Positions 6,632 to 16,556 of a DNA stretch of 64,000 nucleotides are shown in pieces. The DNA is from Chryseobacterium rhizoplanae. Lineage in GTDB: Bacteria > Bacteroidota > Bacteroidia > Flavobacteriales > Weeksellaceae. Positions within the stretch are counted from its first letter, which is position 1. Each line of letters opens with the position of its first letter. Made by a program: the position numbers and the translations under genes. The notes below the pieces were generated by a model, which saw nothing but the letters and a program-made list of their open reading frames with translations, did no database searches and had not been told where the DNA came from. The stretch is taken from contig NZ_FXTC01000003.1 in the NCBI RefSeq assembly GCF_900182655.1, forward strand, positions 1-64,000, in the 5' to 3' direction.

Positions 6632-8830
6632 TCAAATATAAGGCTTTTTAAACGTTAAGATAAAGGAGGTTCCCTCACTGCTGCTTTCATAATCCACATT
6701 TCCTCCTATCCTTTTCATAATGCGGTGTACAATAGACAGCCCTACTCCGTTTCCTTTAAATTTCTTGGCATTATCCATTCTGTTGAAGATTTTAAACATC
6801 TTATGTTTTTCCTCTTCAGGAATACCAATACCATTGTCTGAAATCCTATAAATAATAGTCTGGTCATCTTCTGTTCCTTCAATTTCCACTTTCGGAAGAT
6901 CTTTGTGAGAAGAATATTTCACAGCATTATTGATAATATTCAGGAAAACCTGGTGAAGCATTGTTTTATCTGCCAGTACATCCGGACATTCTTTAATGAT
7001 AATTTCACTGTTCGGACTGCCGTAGGTCATCTTGGCATTTTGAGATATTTTTTCAATAGTGTGAGCCGTTTTCAGGTTTTCAAGCTGTATTTCACTATGT
7101 TTCGCACGGCTGAGCTGCAGTACATCATGCATCATTTCAGCCATATTATCTATTTCCTCAATAATCGTATTGATCTTGGTTTTGCTTTTTACAGAATCAT
7201 CGGTAAGATTTCCCAAAAGCATTTGAGCATTCAGTTTCATTACCGTAAGAGGTGTTCCAAGGTCGTGCGAAATAGTGTATGAAAAACTGTCCAGTTCATC
7301 ATTTACTTTTTTCAGCTCATCATTAAGCCTTTTGATGGCGTTATAATTTTTGTGAGAGGTTTCTAAAATCAAATCCCTTACAGCCTGTACGGCACTTACA
7401 TTTCTGGAATTCCATCTTTTAGAATTCCCTTTGATATTTTCTGTAAAAATACGGAAGGAAGTTCTCGGCGATATCATCTGCTTTTCCTCTCCGTTTTGAG
7501 AAAATACTTCTATCTTTTTCTCAGGATTTCCGGCCCAGTTGATGTGTTCGTCAAACTCTTTTCTGAACCAGATCAGCATTTCGTTTTTATCCCTTTCAAT
7601 AAAATAAATAACGATTCCTGCTGCATCTTCAGACAGATCCAGTTTATCACCGTATTCTTTAAGAAAGTTGCGGCTCACGTAGATTCTCTCATTCGTATTC
7701 TCCTGCGCCCATTGTACAATTCTTCTGATACTTTCCGGATTGGGAGTTTTACCGTCTGTTATGATGTTCTCATCTGAAACAATAGCAAGCCCGTCAGCCT
7801 CCGGTAAGTTTCTGATCTCCGTCTTACACTCAATAAGAGAGTCGAACAGGTTATTATGTTTTAGAAACTCTGTTTTAAGCTGAGATACTTTCTCATTCAG
7901 CTCCAAACGGTAGTTCAGTTCGCTCTTAGATTTAAAAGATGAATAAGCATTAGCAGCTAAAGCTGTAAAAATTCCAGCCTGTACCCTGTCTTCAAGATCA
8001 ATATGCTTAGGTTCTACATTCTGGCAGGTTACCAATCCCCAAAGATGATCGTCAATAATAATCGAAACACTGAAGCTGGAAGCCACCCCTGAATTTTTAA
8101 GATACTGCCCATGAACAGGCGACATTCCTCTGGAAGCAGAGAAGGTGAGGTCTATATTTTCAGGACTTTTGCTTAAAATAGGAACCGTATCCGCATATAC
8201 ATTGCTGAAGATTCTTTTTCTTTTTTTCAGATAAAGATCACGTGCCTGTTTGGGAATATCAGATTCCGGATAATGAAGTCCCAGAAAACTTTCCATATTC
8301 TCATTTTTCTTCTCGGCAATTACTTTTCCTGAACCATCCATCATGAATTTATAGACCATCATCCGGCCATAGTTTACCACTTTCGACAGGGTTTCCAGAA
8401 GATGATTCCAAAGTTCCTTTTCATTATCGATGATATAAAAGTTATCGTACTTATTCGAAATCCGTTTATTAGGATTAATCAGAACTTTTTCAAACTCCAT
8501 AAAGATGTAAAGCTCACTTCTGAAAACAGAAAAATGATACTCTGTATCACCAATAAAAATTTTATCAAAATAAGTTTCATTCTTCCTTCTGGTAAACTTA
8601 TCCAGTGAGGTATAGATTTCTGAATCAATAATGCTTTGAAAACTTTCCGGAAAGTCAGTAAGCTTTCTTCCGAATAGTTCCTGAGAACTCCCGATATCAA
8701 ATATATCTGAAATATTCCTGCTAAAAAAAGTAATGGTATGGGACGCTGCATCAATGCCAATCAAATAACCAAAACTTTGTATAGAACCCGGAATATGGAT
8801 AGGTTCTTCATGGCATTCTATAAAATTCAT
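6632..8830 (-). CDS. bphP: Bacteriophytochrome histidine kinase
   Basis: From the ATG at 8830 the protein has 732 residues. PAS domain: Cys6 in the N-terminal motif CHEEPIHIPGSIQ is placed to attach biliverdin. GAF domain: PESDIP at 188-193 and His240 in SPVHGQYLKNSGV bind the chromophore. PHY domain: the tongue motifs WAGNP and PRTSF are present. Kinase: phospho-acceptor His522 in ISHDLGTPL, then N box NIINNAVKY, G1 SDNGIGIP and G2 GNGVGLS. The family senses red and far-red light and phosphorylates a response regulator; none is adjacent. An in-frame upstream ATG at 8923 would add 31 residues before the chromophore motif and lies upstream of the likely promoter, so I reject it. Confidence 0.93.
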   Translation of the reverse strand: MNFIECHEEPIHIPGSIQSFGYLIGIDAASHTITFFSRNISDIFDIGSSQELFGRKLTDFPESFQSIIDSEIYTSLDKFTRRKNETYFDKIFIGDTEYHFSVFRSELYIFMEFEKVLINPNKRISNKYDNFYIIDNEKELWNHLLETLSKVVNYGRMMVYKFMMDGSGKVIAEKKNENMESFLGLHYPESDIPKQARDLYLKKRKRIFSNVYADTVPILSKSPENIDLTFSASRGMSPVHGQYLKNSGVASSFSVSIIIDDHLWGLVTCQNVEPKHIDLEDRVQAGIFTALAANAYSSFKSKSELNYRLELNEKVSQLKTEFLKHNNLFDSLIECKTEIRNLPEADGLAIVSDENIITDGKTPNPESIRRIVQWAQENTNERIYVSRNFLKEYGDKLDLSEDAAGIVIYFIERDKNEMLIWFRKEFDEHINWAGNPEKKIEVFSQNGEEKQMISPRTSFRIFTENIKGNSKRWNSRNVSAVQAVRDLILETSHKNYNAIKRLNDELKKVNDELDSFSYTISHDLGTPLTVMKLNAQMLLGNLTDDSVKSKTKINTIIEEIDNMAEMMHDVLQLSRAKHSEIQLENLKTAHTIEKISQNAKMTYGSPNSEIIIKECPDVLADKTMLHQVFLNIINNAVKYSSHKDLPKVEIEGTEDDQTIIYRISDNGIGIPEEEKHKMFKIFNRMDNAKKFKGNGVGLSIVHRIMKRIGGNVDYESSSEGTSFILTFKKPYI

Positions 8831-9211
8831 ATATCTTTTCAGTCTAACTATCAAATATAGCATTTTTTGGAACAGACTTTCCATTTTGTGGTACCTAATT
8901 TTAAACTTCAGTCTATCAGGCAATCATGGGAAAAATCAGCCAAAGAAAAGGTCGAAAAACGTATTAAAACATTCTCCATTTTCACCCATTTTTACTATCA
9001 TATCTCTAAAATATACAAAAAAGCATGCAATAATCCAATTATTATGCTTTAACTATGATTCATAACATGAATTACTCATTATTAACCTAAATAATTATTT
9101 TATTTAAACAAATTTATCTAAATTTATATCACCAAATAATGAATATGACAAAAATTCATTGAATTATTCACAATAAATTCAATATAAAATTTAAATTCAA
9201 ATAATACTATT
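8831..9211. other. Intergenic region between phytochrome and Ntn hydrolase genes
   Basis: Very AT-rich divergent intergenic DNA. It holds the phytochrome promoter box and an imperfect hairpin around 9020-9052 (AAGCAT...ATGCTT). The promoter of the downstream gene is not obvious. I see no gene in it. Confidence 0.5.
8852..8859 (-). promoter_or_regulatory. Promoter -7 box TATATTTG for phytochrome operon
   Basis: Reads TATATTTG on the minus strand, a match to the Bacteroidetes TAnnTTTG box, 22 bases upstream of the ATG at 8830. The -33 region is weak. It supports the shorter phytochrome start. Confidence 0.5.
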
Positions 9212-10261
9212 ATGAAAAAGTTCCCATTAATTTTATTTTCTCTGGTCCTCTCTATAGGATTATGGAATCCATCGGAAGCATGTACAAGAGTGGTTTATAA
9301 AGGTCCTCAGAATACTGTTATTACAGCCCGTTCTATGGACTGGCGTGACGAAATTCCCGCTAATCTATGGGTTTTACCAAAAGGGATAGACCGCAACGGA
9401 CAGGTAGGCTCCAAATCTGTAAAATGGACTGCCAAATACGGAAGCCTTGTCAGTACGTCATGGGATATTGCATCATCAGACGGAATGAATGAAAAAGGAC
9501 TGGTTGCCAATCTGCTTTGGTTAGGAGAATCCCAGTACCCGAAGTTCGATGGAAAAGGAAGTAAAAAGGGAATTGCCATTTCATTATGGGCACAATATTA
9601 TCTCGACAATTTCGCCACCGTAAAAGAAGCGGTAGAGTATTCACAAAAAGAACCTTTCGTGATTGTGAGTGATTATATTCCGGGGACAGAAAGATTTACG
9701 ACAGTTCATCTTTCCCTTTCCGATGCTTCAGGAGACAGCGCTGTTTTTGAATACATCAACGGGAAACTGGTGATCCACCATGATCCTTCTTACACCGTAA
9801 TGACCAACTCTCCTGTTTTTGAAGAACAACTAGCCCTTAACAACTACTGGAAAGGTATCCCTGGAACAGTAATGCTTCCGGGAACCAACCGTGCTGCAGA
9901 CCGCTTCGTAAGAGCTTCGTATTATATCAATGCAATTCCGCAGACTGCCGATACCCGTACTGCTGTAGCGAGTGTTTTCAGTGTCATCAGAAACTGTTCA
10001 GTACCTTACGGAATCACTTCAGCAACGGAACCTAATATTTCATCCACAAGATGGCGTTCTGTTTCTGATCAGAAAAACCTTGTGTATTATTTTGAAACGG
10101 TTTTCACACCGAATACTTTTTGGGTAGATCTTAAAGATTTCGACCTAAGCTCTAAGGGAAAAGTGATGAAGCTGGATCTCAGTAATAATAATACTTACAA
10201 CGGTAAATCCAATGCCAATTTTAAAGAATCTGCACCGTTCACATTCTTAGGACTAAAATAA
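9212..10261 (+). CDS. Secreted linear amide C-N hydrolase (choloylglycine hydrolase family)
   Basis: 349 residues. A signal peptide ends at Ala23, exposing Cys24 (EACTRVVYKG) as the N-terminal nucleophile expected in Ntn hydrolases of the penicillin V acylase/bile salt hydrolase family. ARSMDWRDEI matches the conserved Arg-Asp substrate region, and DGMNEKGLVANLLWL matches the family's asparagine loop. These enzymes cleave linear amides such as penicillin V, conjugated bile acids or acyl-homoserine lactones. In a free-living flavobacterium the substrate is not predictable. Periplasmic location is inferred. The gene appears to stand alone. Confidence 0.88.
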   Translation: MKKFPLILFSLVLSIGLWNPSEACTRVVYKGPQNTVITARSMDWRDEIPANLWVLPKGIDRNGQVGSKSVKWTAKYGSLVSTSWDIASSDGMNEKGLVANLLWLGESQYPKFDGKGSKKGIAISLWAQYYLDNFATVKEAVEYSQKEPFVIVSDYIPGTERFTTVHLSLSDASGDSAVFEYINGKLVIHHDPSYTVMTNSPVFEEQLALNNYWKGIPGTVMLPGTNRAADRFVRASYYINAIPQTADTRTAVASVFSVIRNCSVPYGITSATEPNISSTRWRSVSDQKNLVYYFETVFTPNTFWVDLKDFDLSSKGKVMKLDLSNNNTYNGKSNANFKESAPFTFLGLK

Positions 10262-10355
10262 ATATTTACCACAAACCACTTATGCTTAAGTAAAAAATCT
10301 GATCTCTACAGTAAAAAAACTAAGTATCAACGAACTATGATTGAATATTTGACCA

Positions 10356-10402
10356 TTCCCCTCCCTGGAGGGATGTCAAATTAGAGATTTGACGGAGTGG
10401 TT
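10356..10402 (+). repeat. Dispersed palindromic repeat, family A copy 1
   Basis: Begins TTCCCCTCCCTGGAGGG and ends TTTGACGGAGTGGTT. The same bipartite layout (CCCCTCC...GGAGGGG, then TTTGACGGGGTGGT) occurs in the opposite orientation at 19527-19579. Confidence 0.6.
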
Positions 10403-10482
10403 AAAAACACTTTTCTTTCATTCAAGCGCATAAAAGATACTTGTGGTAAAGTAAAGTTTACAACAAAAAAACAAAAATAGAT

Positions 10483-11649
10483 ATGGCCTTTTTTTCAATT
10501 AAAAAGAAAAGCCTGATCCTGTGCATGCTGGCCTGCGGGTTATCAGCGTATGCACAAAATCAGGATTCTCTGAAGACCACCTCTCCTCCACAGGAAGAAG
10601 ACAATGTAAAATATCCGCAGCTGCAGATCAAAGGCCTTTTTCAGGCACGTTATCTCGTAGGGATGAGTAAAGATGTAGATGTCAACGGACTTCATCACAC
10701 GGATGGTTCGGGAACGGATAATAATTTCATGCTCAAATACATGAGGGTTCAGGTTCGTGCACAGATCAGCAAACGTACAGAAGTGGTGGTCTTAGCCAAT
10801 CTTGCCGATTTTAAAAATGATCCTAAAAGCAGAGTTCTTGAAAATGCTTATCTGAAGTACACTTTTAATCCGAAATTAGCAATTACAGTAGGACAGTTCA
10901 GACCTTGGTTCGGTATTGAAGAAACTTACCCTATTGACATTATTAAATCTTTAGACTGGTCTAATCAGTATACGGAATTCGGAAAACTGGGCTGGACGAG
11001 TTTCCAGATCGGGATGTCTGCCACAGGACAGCTTCAATTAGGAGAAATCCCCTTCCAATATGCTGTTTCGGTAGTCAACGGAAATGGGAAAAACCAGATC
11101 AATGATAATGACAATGGAAAACAGTATTCTACCCGCCTTGTTTTCGGGTTATCCAAAAAATACAATTTCAATGTAGGTTTGAATGGTGGTATCGGAGAAG
11201 TATTCAGCAAAAAAGTATATGCTTTGGGAATAGATCTGAGCTCACTGATTCAATTTGATCCAAAGTGGAGTCTTGATATGCAGCTGGAAGCTAAACAGGC
11301 AACCAACCATGTTCTGTACAACTCCATTGCCCCTGAACTACGACCTGAGAATCCTGACCAATATCTGATCCGTGGCGCTTATTTCCTTCCGAATTTAAGA
11401 TATGAAATCAATCACAAAAACCTGAGTGCCTTTGAGCTATCATGCCGGTACGAATACCTTGACACGAATTTCAGAATGGCATCCAATCCACGACAAACGA
11501 TTACTCCAATGTTCGGACTGGAATTCCTGAAAAATTATGGGGCAAGAATTCAGCTGGGAGTTCAGTTCGACCGCTACAAATATCAGGTGGAAAACACATC
11601 ACAATACAATAACAATCTATTCATTGTCCAGGTACAGAGTAGATTCTAA
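10483..11649 (+). CDS. Outer-membrane porin, phosphate-selective porin O/P-like
   Basis: A 388-residue beta-barrel protein with a signal peptide ending at SAYAQ (near residue 24). Amphipathic strands run throughout (LQIKGLFQARYLV, KYMRVQVRAQ, LKYTFNPKLAITVGQFRPWF) and the last residues end in an aromatic strand (LFIVQVQSRF), typical of barrel insertion. The pattern fits the porin O/P family. It is the first gene of a tight five-gene run: the DASS transporter starts 20 bp later, then the succinate dehydrogenase genes. It probably lets dicarboxylates or other anions cross the outer membrane for those partners; that is inferred from context. Confidence 0.75.
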   Translation: MAFFSIKKKSLILCMLACGLSAYAQNQDSLKTTSPPQEEDNVKYPQLQIKGLFQARYLVGMSKDVDVNGLHHTDGSGTDNNFMLKYMRVQVRAQISKRTEVVVLANLADFKNDPKSRVLENAYLKYTFNPKLAITVGQFRPWFGIEETYPIDIIKSLDWSNQYTEFGKLGWTSFQIGMSATGQLQLGEIPFQYAVSVVNGNGKNQINDNDNGKQYSTRLVFGLSKKYNFNVGLNGGIGEVFSKKVYALGIDLSSLIQFDPKWSLDMQLEAKQATNHVLYNSIAPELRPENPDQYLIRGAYFLPNLRYEINHKNLSAFELSCRYEYLDTNFRMASNPRQTITPMFGLEFLKNYGARIQLGVQFDRYKYQVENTSQYNNNLFIVQVQSRF

Positions 11650-11669
11650 ACGATTAAATAGTTAGTATC

Positions 11670-13100
11670 ATGAAAGAAATAAATATCAGAAACGTAGCGA
11701 TTACATTTGTTGTTGCGTTGATCATATGGTTCATTCCAGCTCCGGAGGGTGTTGCTGAAAATGCCTGGCATCTGTTCGCCATCTTTGCGGCAACTATTTT
11801 AGGAATCATCCTTAAAGCTGCTCCAATGGGTACAATGTGTATGATGGCCATTGGTTTTACAGCCCTTACACAGGTTGTGGCTCCGGGAGATGCAGGAAAA
11901 TCTATTACCAAAGCGCTTTCCGGGTTTGGAGACAAAGTAATCTGGCTGATCGGGATCTCATTCTTTATTGCCAGAGGATTTATCAAAACAGGACTTGGAA
12001 ACCGTATTGCCTTTCTATTCATCAGAGTTTTTGGTAAAAGCTCTTTGGGTTTGGCTTACGGATTAGGCCTTGCCGATGTTTGTCTTGCACCTGCTATTCC
12101 AAGTAATACAGCAAGAGGTGGTGGGATTATCTACCCTATCATGAAATCTATGGCGATAAGCTTTGATTCCGTTCCTGAAAAACCGGAAACTCATAGAAAA
12201 TTAGGTTCATTCTTAACTTTGAACAGCTATTATATGAACCTCATCGCATCTTCTATGTTCCTTACCGGAACTGCCAGTAACCCGATGTGTCAGAAATTTG
12301 CAGCCAACCTTGGTATTGATATTACCTGGATGTCATGGGCAGCAGCGGGTTTCATTCCTGGTGCAGTAGCATTCTTTGTTGTTCCTTTGGTATTGTACAA
12401 ATTATATCCGCCTGAATTGAAAAAAACAGGAGATGCTCCGAAAATGGCCGCTGAAAAATTAAAAGAAATGGGACCTATCTCCAGAAACGAATGGCTGATG
12501 TTATTGGCATTTTTCATTTTGTTAGCCCTTTGGATATTTGGTGGTGCCCTTTCTATTGATGCTACGACAACGGCTTTCATTGGATTAACTTTATTGTTAT
12601 TGACCTCAGTATTGACCTGGGAAGATGTAAAAGGCGAAAAAGGAGCTTGGGACACCATCGTTTGGTTCGCTGTACTGGTGATGATGGCTAGCTCTTTAAA
12701 TGAATTAGGCTTCATTGGCTGGTTCAGTAACCTTATTAAAGTTCAGATCGGAGGTCTGAGCTGGCAGGTAGCCTTTCCGGTAATTATTGTAGTCTATTTC
12801 TTCAGTCACTATATTTTCGCCAGTGCTACTGCTCACGTAGCCGCTATGTATGCAGCATTACTGGGTGTAGGGGTTTCTTTAGGAATTCCTCCTATGCTGC
12901 TGGCAATGATGCTAGGTTTCATGGGTTCTATTTATGGGGTACTTACCCACTACGGACATGGCCCTGCTCCGGTTTTCTTCGGAAGCGGATATGTAGACCT
13001 GAAAGCATGGTGGCTCAGAGGTCTTGAAATAGGAATCGTTCTATTGATCATCTATATGGTTGTAGGAGGATTGTGGATGAAAGTCTTAGGATATTATTAA
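11670..13100 (+). CDS. DASS-family anion/dicarboxylate:cation symporter
   Basis: 476 residues with about 12 hydrophobic segments. The signature motifs of the divalent anion:sodium symporter (SLC13/CitT) family are visible: SNTARGG at 145-151 and TASNP at 201-205, with a second-half counterpart near SATAHVAAMY. The DASS family carries succinate, malate, fumarate, 2-oxoglutarate, citrate or sulfate. The gene lies between a porin and the succinate dehydrogenase genes (16 bp to the next start), so a C4-dicarboxylate substrate is the natural inference. Inner membrane. Confidence 0.85.
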   Translation: MKEINIRNVAITFVVALIIWFIPAPEGVAENAWHLFAIFAATILGIILKAAPMGTMCMMAIGFTALTQVVAPGDAGKSITKALSGFGDKVIWLIGISFFIARGFIKTGLGNRIAFLFIRVFGKSSLGLAYGLGLADVCLAPAIPSNTARGGGIIYPIMKSMAISFDSVPEKPETHRKLGSFLTLNSYYMNLIASSMFLTGTASNPMCQKFAANLGIDITWMSWAAAGFIPGAVAFFVVPLVLYKLYPPELKKTGDAPKMAAEKLKEMGPISRNEWLMLLAFFILLALWIFGGALSIDATTTAFIGLTLLLLTSVLTWEDVKGEKGAWDTIVWFAVLVMMASSLNELGFIGWFSNLIKVQIGGLSWQVAFPVIIVVYFFSHYIFASATAHVAAMYAALLGVGVSLGIPPMLLAMMLGFMGSIYGVLTHYGHGPAPVFFGSGYVDLKAWWLRGLEIGIVLLIIYMVVGGLWMKVLGYY

Positions 13101-13116
13101 TTTTTAAATCAAAAAT

Positions 13117-13773
13117 ATGTTATCAACATTGTCAAGAAAAATGCTGATGTGCCTTACAGGACTCTTTCTGGGATTCTTCCTGTTGATTCATTTCCTTGGA
13201 AACCTTCAGCTTTTTCTACCACCAGAACAAGCGCACCTGCAGTTTAATGCATATTCGCATTTTTTATCAGGAAATATTATTATCAAAATAGTTTCTTACG
13301 TTTTGTATGCCAGCATCATTCTACATGCTGTAGACGGACTAATCATTACGTTAAAAAATAAAAAGTCTGGTGGCAGTTATCAGTCGGACAGACGTGGGAG
13401 AGCCAGTACATGGGCTTCCCGAAATATGGGAATCCTCGGAACCTTAATCCTGATCTTCCTTGTGATCCATTTCCAGAACTTCTGGTATATCTACAAATTC
13501 GGAAATCCGCCTTTAGATGAGAACGGAAATAAAGACCTCTACATTTTGGTAGTAACGGTATTCAAAGAATGGTGGTATGTCATTATTTATGTACTGTCGA
13601 TGATTGCCTTATGTTATCACCTGATCCATGGGATATACAGTGCTGTAAGAACTCTGGGACTCTATCATCCTAAGTTTGTACAATGGTTCAAAACTATTGG
13701 AATTGCCTATTCAATCATCATCTGTGTAGGTTTTGCATTGATGCCGGTGTATGTATTCTTTACTTATCATTAA
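13117..13773 (+). CDS. sdhC: Succinate dehydrogenase/fumarate reductase cytochrome b558 subunit
   Basis: 218 residues with five hydrophobic helices, the one-subunit membrane anchor of B-type succinate:quinone oxidoreductases that carries two b hemes. Histidines occur in or at the ends of the helices ([33 protein letters not shown]), as expected for bis-His heme ligation. It is followed 11 bp later by the flavoprotein gene. Menaquinone is the probable quinone in this group; that is family knowledge and not seen here. Confidence 0.9.
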   Translation: MLSTLSRKMLMCLTGLFLGFFLLIHFLGNLQLFLPPEQAHLQFNAYSHFLSGNIIIKIVSYVLYASIILHAVDGLIITLKNKKSGGSYQSDRRGRASTWASRNMGILGTLILIFLVIHFQNFWYIYKFGNPPLDENGNKDLYILVVTVFKEWWYVIIYVLSMIALCYHLIHGIYSAVRTLGLYHPKFVQWFKTIGIAYSIIICVGFALMPVYVFFTYH

Positions 13774-13784
13774 ACAGAACGGTC

Positions 13785-15701
13785 ATGATTTTAGATTCAA
13801 AAATACCACAGGGCCCATTGGAACATAAATGGGGAAATTATAAAAAGAAAGCAAGACTCGTCAACCCCGCCAACCGTAAGAAACTGGATGTGATTGTTGT
13901 AGGAACAGGACTTGCGGGAAGTTCTATTGCCGCCTCTTTGGGAGAAATGGGATACAATGTCAAATCATTCTGTTTTCAGGACAGTCCGAGAAGAGCACAC
14001 TCTGTAGCAGCTCAAGGAGGTGTAAATGCTGCAAAAAATTATAAAAATGATGGTGACAGTGTTTACCGGATGTTTGTAGATACCTTGAAAGGAGGTGACT
14101 TCAGAGCCCGTGAAGCCAATGTATACCGGATGGCAGAATGTTCTCTGAACCTCATTGATCAGGCTGTAGCGCAAGGAGTTCCTTTTGGACGTGAATATGG
14201 AGGATATCTGAATAACCGATCTTTCGGAGGGGTTCAGGTAAGCCGTACTTTCTATGGCAGAGGACAAACAGGACAACAACTGCTTCTGGGAGCTTATCAG
14301 GCATTGATGAGACAGGTTGGAAAAGGTTCTGTACAATTGTTTTCCAGACATGAAATGCTTGATCTGGTCACTGTTGACGGAAAAGCCAGAGGGATCATTG
14401 TAAGGAATTTAGACACAGGAGATATTGAAAGACATGCAGCCCATGCTGTAGTATTGGCAACGGGAGGTTATGGGAAAATCTATTATCTGTCTACCCTTGC
14501 TATGGGATGTAATGGTTCTGCAATCTGGAGAGCGCATAAAAAAGGAGCTTTAATGGCTTCCCCAAGCTGGATTCAGGTGCATCCTACTTCTCTTCCCCAA
14601 TCCGGAGATTACCAGTCTAAACTGACCTTAATGTCTGAATCATTACGTAATGACGGCCGAATCTGGGTACCATTGAAAGAAGGTGAAAACAGACCTCCGA
14701 ATGACATTCCTGAAAATGAAAGAGATTATTACCTTGAAAGAAGATATCCGGCCTTCGGGAATCTTGCTCCGAGAGATATTTCTTCCCGTGCTGCAAAGGA
14801 AAGAATTGATGCAGGTTTCGGAATCGGGCCTTTGAAAAATGCGGTGTATCTTGATTTTTCAAAAGCGATACAGGAACAGGGAAAAGATAAGATCAAAGAA
14901 AAATATGGGAACTTATTTGATATGTATCTTAAAATTACGGGATATGATGCCTATAAGGAACCCATGATGATCTCTCCATCTGCTCACTTTTCAATGGGTG
15001 GCCTTTGGGTAGATTATGAGTTAATGACTACCGTTCCGGGATTGTTTGCTTTAGGTGAAGCTAATTTTGCGGACCATGGAGCGAACAGACTGGGAGCTAA
15101 CTCTCTTTTACAAGCTTCCGTAGACGGCTATTTCATTGCCCCTTACACCATTGCCAATTATCTGGCGGATGAAATTCACACCGGAAAAATTTCTCCGGAT
15201 ACACCGGAATTTGAACAGGCCGAGAAAGCTGTTAAAGAACAGATCACAGATTTTATCAATATCAAAGGAACCAAAACCGTTGATTATTTCCACAAAACAT
15301 TAGGAAAACTCCTGTATGACTATTGCGGACTGGCCAGAAACGAAGAAGGTCTGAAATATGCCATTCAGGAAATCAAAAAACTGAAAGAGCAATTCTATAA
15401 GGATGTAAGGGTTTCCGGACAAGGCGATAAAATGAATACCGAACTGGAAAAAGCAGGCCGCGTTGCCGATTATTTTGAAATCGGGGAACTGATGTGCTAT
15501 GATGCTTTAACCCGTAACGAATCCTGTGGTGCTCATTTCCGGGAAGAATTCCAGACTCCGGACGGAGAAGCGATGAGAAATGATGCTGAATACCAGTTTA
15601 TCTCAGCATGGGCATGGGCAGGTGAAAATGAAGAACCTGAGCTGATCAAAGAGCCTTTAACCTTCGAAGAAATTCAGCCAACGGTAAGAAGTTACAAATA
15701 A
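13785..15701 (+). CDS. sdhA: Succinate dehydrogenase/fumarate reductase flavoprotein subunit
   Basis: 638 residues from ATG 13785. The FAD-binding motif [12 protein letters not shown] is near residue 30. The flavinylation site [15 protein letters not shown] holds the histidine that binds FAD covalently. [11 protein letters not shown] contains the catalytic arginine region, HPTSLP the substrate-binding histidine region, and [19 protein letters not shown] the C-terminal FAD contact. An in-frame ATG at 13683 lies inside the cytochrome gene and would add 34 implausible residues. The enzyme oxidises succinate or reduces fumarate; direction depends on growth conditions. Confidence 0.94.
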   Translation: MILDSKIPQGPLEHKWGNYKKKARLVNPANRKKLDVIVVGTGLAGSSIAASLGEMGYNVKSFCFQDSPRRAHSVAAQGGVNAAKNYKNDGDSVYRMFVDTLKGGDFRAREANVYRMAECSLNLIDQAVAQGVPFGREYGGYLNNRSFGGVQVSRTFYGRGQTGQQLLLGAYQALMRQVGKGSVQLFSRHEMLDLVTVDGKARGIIVRNLDTGDIERHAAHAVVLATGGYGKIYYLSTLAMGCNGSAIWRAHKKGALMASPSWIQVHPTSLPQSGDYQSKLTLMSESLRNDGRIWVPLKEGENRPPNDIPENERDYYLERRYPAFGNLAPRDISSRAAKERIDAGFGIGPLKNAVYLDFSKAIQEQGKDKIKEKYGNLFDMYLKITGYDAYKEPMMISPSAHFSMGGLWVDYELMTTVPGLFALGEANFADHGANRLGANSLLQASVDGYFIAPYTIANYLADEIHTGKISPDTPEFEQAEKAVKEQITDFINIKGTKTVDYFHKTLGKLLYDYCGLARNEEGLKYAIQEIKKLKEQFYKDVRVSGQGDKMNTELEKAGRVADYFEIGELMCYDALTRNESCGAHFREEFQTPDGEAMRNDAEYQFISAWAWAGENEEPELIKEPLTFEEIQPTVRSYK

Positions 15702-15714
15702 AAAACAGAAAATT

Positions 15715-16467
15715 ATGGATTTACATCTTAAGATATGGAGACAGAAAGACAGAAAAAGTGAAGGAAAACTGGTAGGCTACGACCTGAAAGGATTGAATTC
15801 TCATATGTCTTTCTTAGAAATGCTGGATACTCTGAACGAAAAACTGATCATAGAGGGTGACGAGCCTGTAGAATTTGATCACGACTGCCGCGAAGGGATC
15901 TGCGGACAATGTGGAATGATGATTAACGGTATTGCCCATGGTCCTCTGAAAAATACAACCACCTGCCAGCTTCATTTACGATCTTTTAAAGATGGGGAAA
16001 CAATTCTGATAGAACCTTTCCGTGCTGAAGCTTTTCCTGTGAAGAAAGATTTAAAAGTAGACCGATCTGCCTTTGACAGAATTATATCTTCAGGAGGTTT
16101 TGTATCGGTAAACACAGGCCAGGCTCCTGATGCCACAGCCATTCCGGTGACTCATCAAACGGCCGAAGAAGCTTTTGATTCTGCAGCGTGTATCGGATGC
16201 GGAGCCTGTGTTGCTACATGTAAAAATGGCAGTGCAGCATTATTTACCTCAGCAAAAATCACCCATATGGCACTTCTTCCCCAAGGTAAAGAAGAACGAA
16301 GCAAAAGAGTTCTGGATATGGTAGCTCAGATGGATACCGAATTATTCGGGCACTGCTCCAATACAGAAGCCTGTGAAGTGGAATGCCCGCAAGGAATTTC
16401 CGTACTCAATATCGCCAGAATGAATTTTGAGTATAGCAGAGCCTTATTTTTCAGGAAAAAAGCTTAG
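15715..16467 (+). CDS. sdhB: Succinate dehydrogenase/fumarate reductase iron-sulfur subunit
   Basis: 250 residues. The 2Fe-2S cluster motif CREGICGQCGMM is near residue 60. CIGCGACVATC carries the 4Fe-4S ligands, and CSNTEACEVECPQG the 3Fe-4S/4Fe-4S set. It passes electrons from the flavoprotein to the heme anchor. It is the last gene of the C-A-B order and is followed by a strong terminator. Confidence 0.94.
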   Translation: MDLHLKIWRQKDRKSEGKLVGYDLKGLNSHMSFLEMLDTLNEKLIIEGDEPVEFDHDCREGICGQCGMMINGIAHGPLKNTTTCQLHLRSFKDGETILIEPFRAEAFPVKKDLKVDRSAFDRIISSGGFVSVNTGQAPDATAIPVTHQTAEEAFDSAACIGCGACVATCKNGSAALFTSAKITHMALLPQGKEERSKRVLDMVAQMDTELFGHCSNTEACEVECPQGISVLNIARMNFEYSRALFFRKKA

Positions 16468-16503
16468 ATCAATAAACGAAGAACGCTAAAAATGATCCTG
16501 TTT

Positions 16504-16546
16504 GAAAGGGTAAATCTGCCATGCAGATTTGCTCTTTCTTTTTTTT
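16504..16546 (+). terminator. Rho-independent terminator of porin-DASS-sdh operon
   Basis: A 16-bp stem (16504-16519 with 16523-16538, two wobble pairs, CAT loop) followed by eight T residues. Confidence 0.85.
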
Positions 16547-16556
16547 GATTTATGAT

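Noticed and set aside
8831..8923. Longer phytochrome start at 8923
   Set aside because: It would put 31 extra residues before the N-terminal chromophore cysteine and starts upstream of the likely promoter box.
10262..10482. tRNA or riboswitch in the gap before the porin
   Set aside because: The only structure is the family A repeat; no cloverleaf or known aptamer pattern is seen.
13683..13784. Longer flavoprotein start at 13683
   Set aside because: It lies inside the cytochrome b gene; the ATG at 13785 gives the normal N-terminus.
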